A stretch of 30,485 nucleotides of DNA, from assembly GCA_051453625.1 (NCBI GenBank), contig JBOZIK010000001.1, positions 19,890,855 to 19,921,339 on the forward strand, given 5' to 3'. A program made the translations under genes and the position numbers. Numbering within the stretch: the first letter of the stretch is position 1; each line of letters starts with the position of its first letter. Positions 29,221-30,485 of this stretch are shown here, one piece after another. The notes beneath the pieces were generated by a model, which saw nothing but the letters and a program-made list of their open reading frames with translations, searched no databases and was not told the origin of the DNA. Source of the DNA: Welwitschia mirabilis. Its lineage: Eukaryota > Gnetophyta > Gnetopsida > Welwitschiales.

Positions 29221-30485
29221 TAGAAAGATGACTAAATTTTTATCTTGTTTTATCTTTTTCAATAAGCAGCCTGAATGTATAGGAATTTTCATTATTAAAA
29301 ACATAAATTTTTAGGTTGTATTAGAGCATGTATTTTTAACAAACTCATAAACATTTATAATTTTATCATATATTCTAGTTTGTTTAGTGCAAGGTGGCCA
29401 TTATAGATATCACCTCTCCCCTTACTATCTTTCTAAAAGGATGGGGGGAGTTAACATTATCATGTTATAAAACATAATATTTCTTATATTATTTATAACA
29501 TTAATCATTAATCTAAAGGCTATTGTAATTACGATTTATAATTCTATATTATTCTAAGTTAAGAAAATCACAATATAATGTTATTTTCTTAAAGCCTTCA
29601 ACTATAGTTGTTTGATATTTAATAGACATATAAATGGATGAATGAAGATGCTAATTGGAACATGATGTAAAAAGTCATATATTATTGTTACGATAGACTA
29701 CATGTCACTATGTAGCTTCTTGTTATTAAAAGTTTAGGGATGCACTTTCATATAAATAAATACCCTTTCAAAAACCATGCATTACTCTAATACACTTTAA
29801 TAATTTTTTAGAGTTAACATATTTCAACTTACTCTAAGAATTTTTTTTTTTTAAAAGTTGACATACTCTTTTTTAATGTACATGCATCCACCTGAACACT
29901 TAATTATCATTACTAAAAAATTTTGAGTAAAATTTCCTCCTCTCATTAGTTGCTTTTTTATTATCTTGGAATCTTATTTTGTTTTTTAAAATCATAATTA
30001 TAATTAAAAAGTTATACAAGATTTTTATAATATGCATACTTAGAAGCTTATAGCAAGTTCATGGCATCATTAGCTTCTATGATTGCATCAGCTGGAATTG
30101 ACTCCCATATTGTACACATAGTATTAACAATGTAGTAGTTTATATTCATATACATTAATAAAAATTTTAAATAACATTTTCATTATTATAATAGCATGCA
30201 TGTCTATGTCCACCATTAACATCTATGATGGTGGCGATGAGTACAAGATTTTACATGGCATATAAATCATGATTAATAGAGATGATGATATGTGGTGAGA
30301 TTCTTACTATTAAGTTTTATGATATTGCTTGTTGTTGTAATGTTATGAAAAAAATTTTCTTAGTTCATAGATCTTACAGCTCTAAAATGGATACCATTAG
30401 TTACTTTTTGTTATAACCCACATTTTGTAAGCTTTAATTAATAGTGTTTCTAAACTATGTAAAACATTTTGATATCAATTTTAAT
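29221..30485. other. AT-rich DNA to the window end, no gene seen
   Basis: No gag motif was recognised downstream of the candidate primer site. An isolated purine run, AAAAGGATGGGGGGAG near 29435-29450, looks like a polypurine tract but has no LTR partner. Confidence 0.4.

Noticed and set aside
29435-29450. Polypurine tract of another LTR element
   Set aside because: No LTR copy or inverted TG...CA boundary follows that matches anything else in the window.
1-30485. CRISPR arrays, bacterial operons, tRNA or rRNA genes
   Set aside because: No regularly spaced short repeats, Shine-Dalgarno/operon layout, tRNA T-loop signature (GGTTCGAATCC type) or rRNA sequence was seen; the content is plant nuclear.

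Overview
The window looks like a gene-poor, transposon-rich stretch of a flowering-plant nuclear genome from a draft assembly. The reasons are the AT-rich background, degenerate plant LTR retrotransposons nested in each other, a spliced plant gene with GT-AG introns, long dinucleotide microsatellites and runs of N, five of them exactly 100 bases. A woody eudicot is a guess only; the sequence does not fix the species.

Layout. (1) Positions 1 to about 15387 hold a decayed Ty3/gypsy element of the Athila/Tat (OTA) type on the + strand: a partial 5' LTR, broken gag, a broken spacer and aspartic protease, about 2.4 kb with no recognisable reverse transcriptase or integrase, a polypurine tract and a 3' LTR. 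(2) That 3' LTR is split by a SIRE/Maximus-type Ty1/copia element on the - strand (7676-15292). The copia element has LTRs of about 1.4 kb, a tRNA-Met-type primer site, broken gag with two CCHC knuckles, a mutated protease and a broken third ORF of the plant 'env-like / transposon protein' kind, but no visible integrase or RT. (3) 15388-17430 is noncoding DNA with a (TC)n(CA)n microsatellite and short tandem duplications. (4) 17988-18903 (- strand) is the one gene that looks intact: a five-exon histidine-containing phosphotransfer protein (AHP type) of the cytokinin two-component relay, with a TATA box, a poly(A) signal and a GC-richer promoter. (5) 19450-21480 is mostly unassigned, with a three-copy 80-bp repeat. 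(6) 21480-25580 is a decayed copia pol gene (- strand), split inside its RT domain by a short gag-only copia element (21776-24492) that has LTRs, PBS, PPT and a perfect 5-bp target duplication. (7) 26100-27230 is a second decayed copia RT/RNase H on the + strand. (8) 28167-29207 may be the 5' LTR of a further gypsy element, after which nothing is recognisable to the end.

The transposon genes carry many stops and frameshifts, so none seems able to make a working polyprotein. The phosphotransfer gene would act with hybrid histidine kinases and response regulators encoded elsewhere. I found no evidence of a new multi-gene system. The points most worth following are the Lys-to-Thr change beside the phospho-accepting histidine, the gag-only element with all its cis signals, the pol-less SIRE and gypsy elements, and several assembly gaps that appear to be false.
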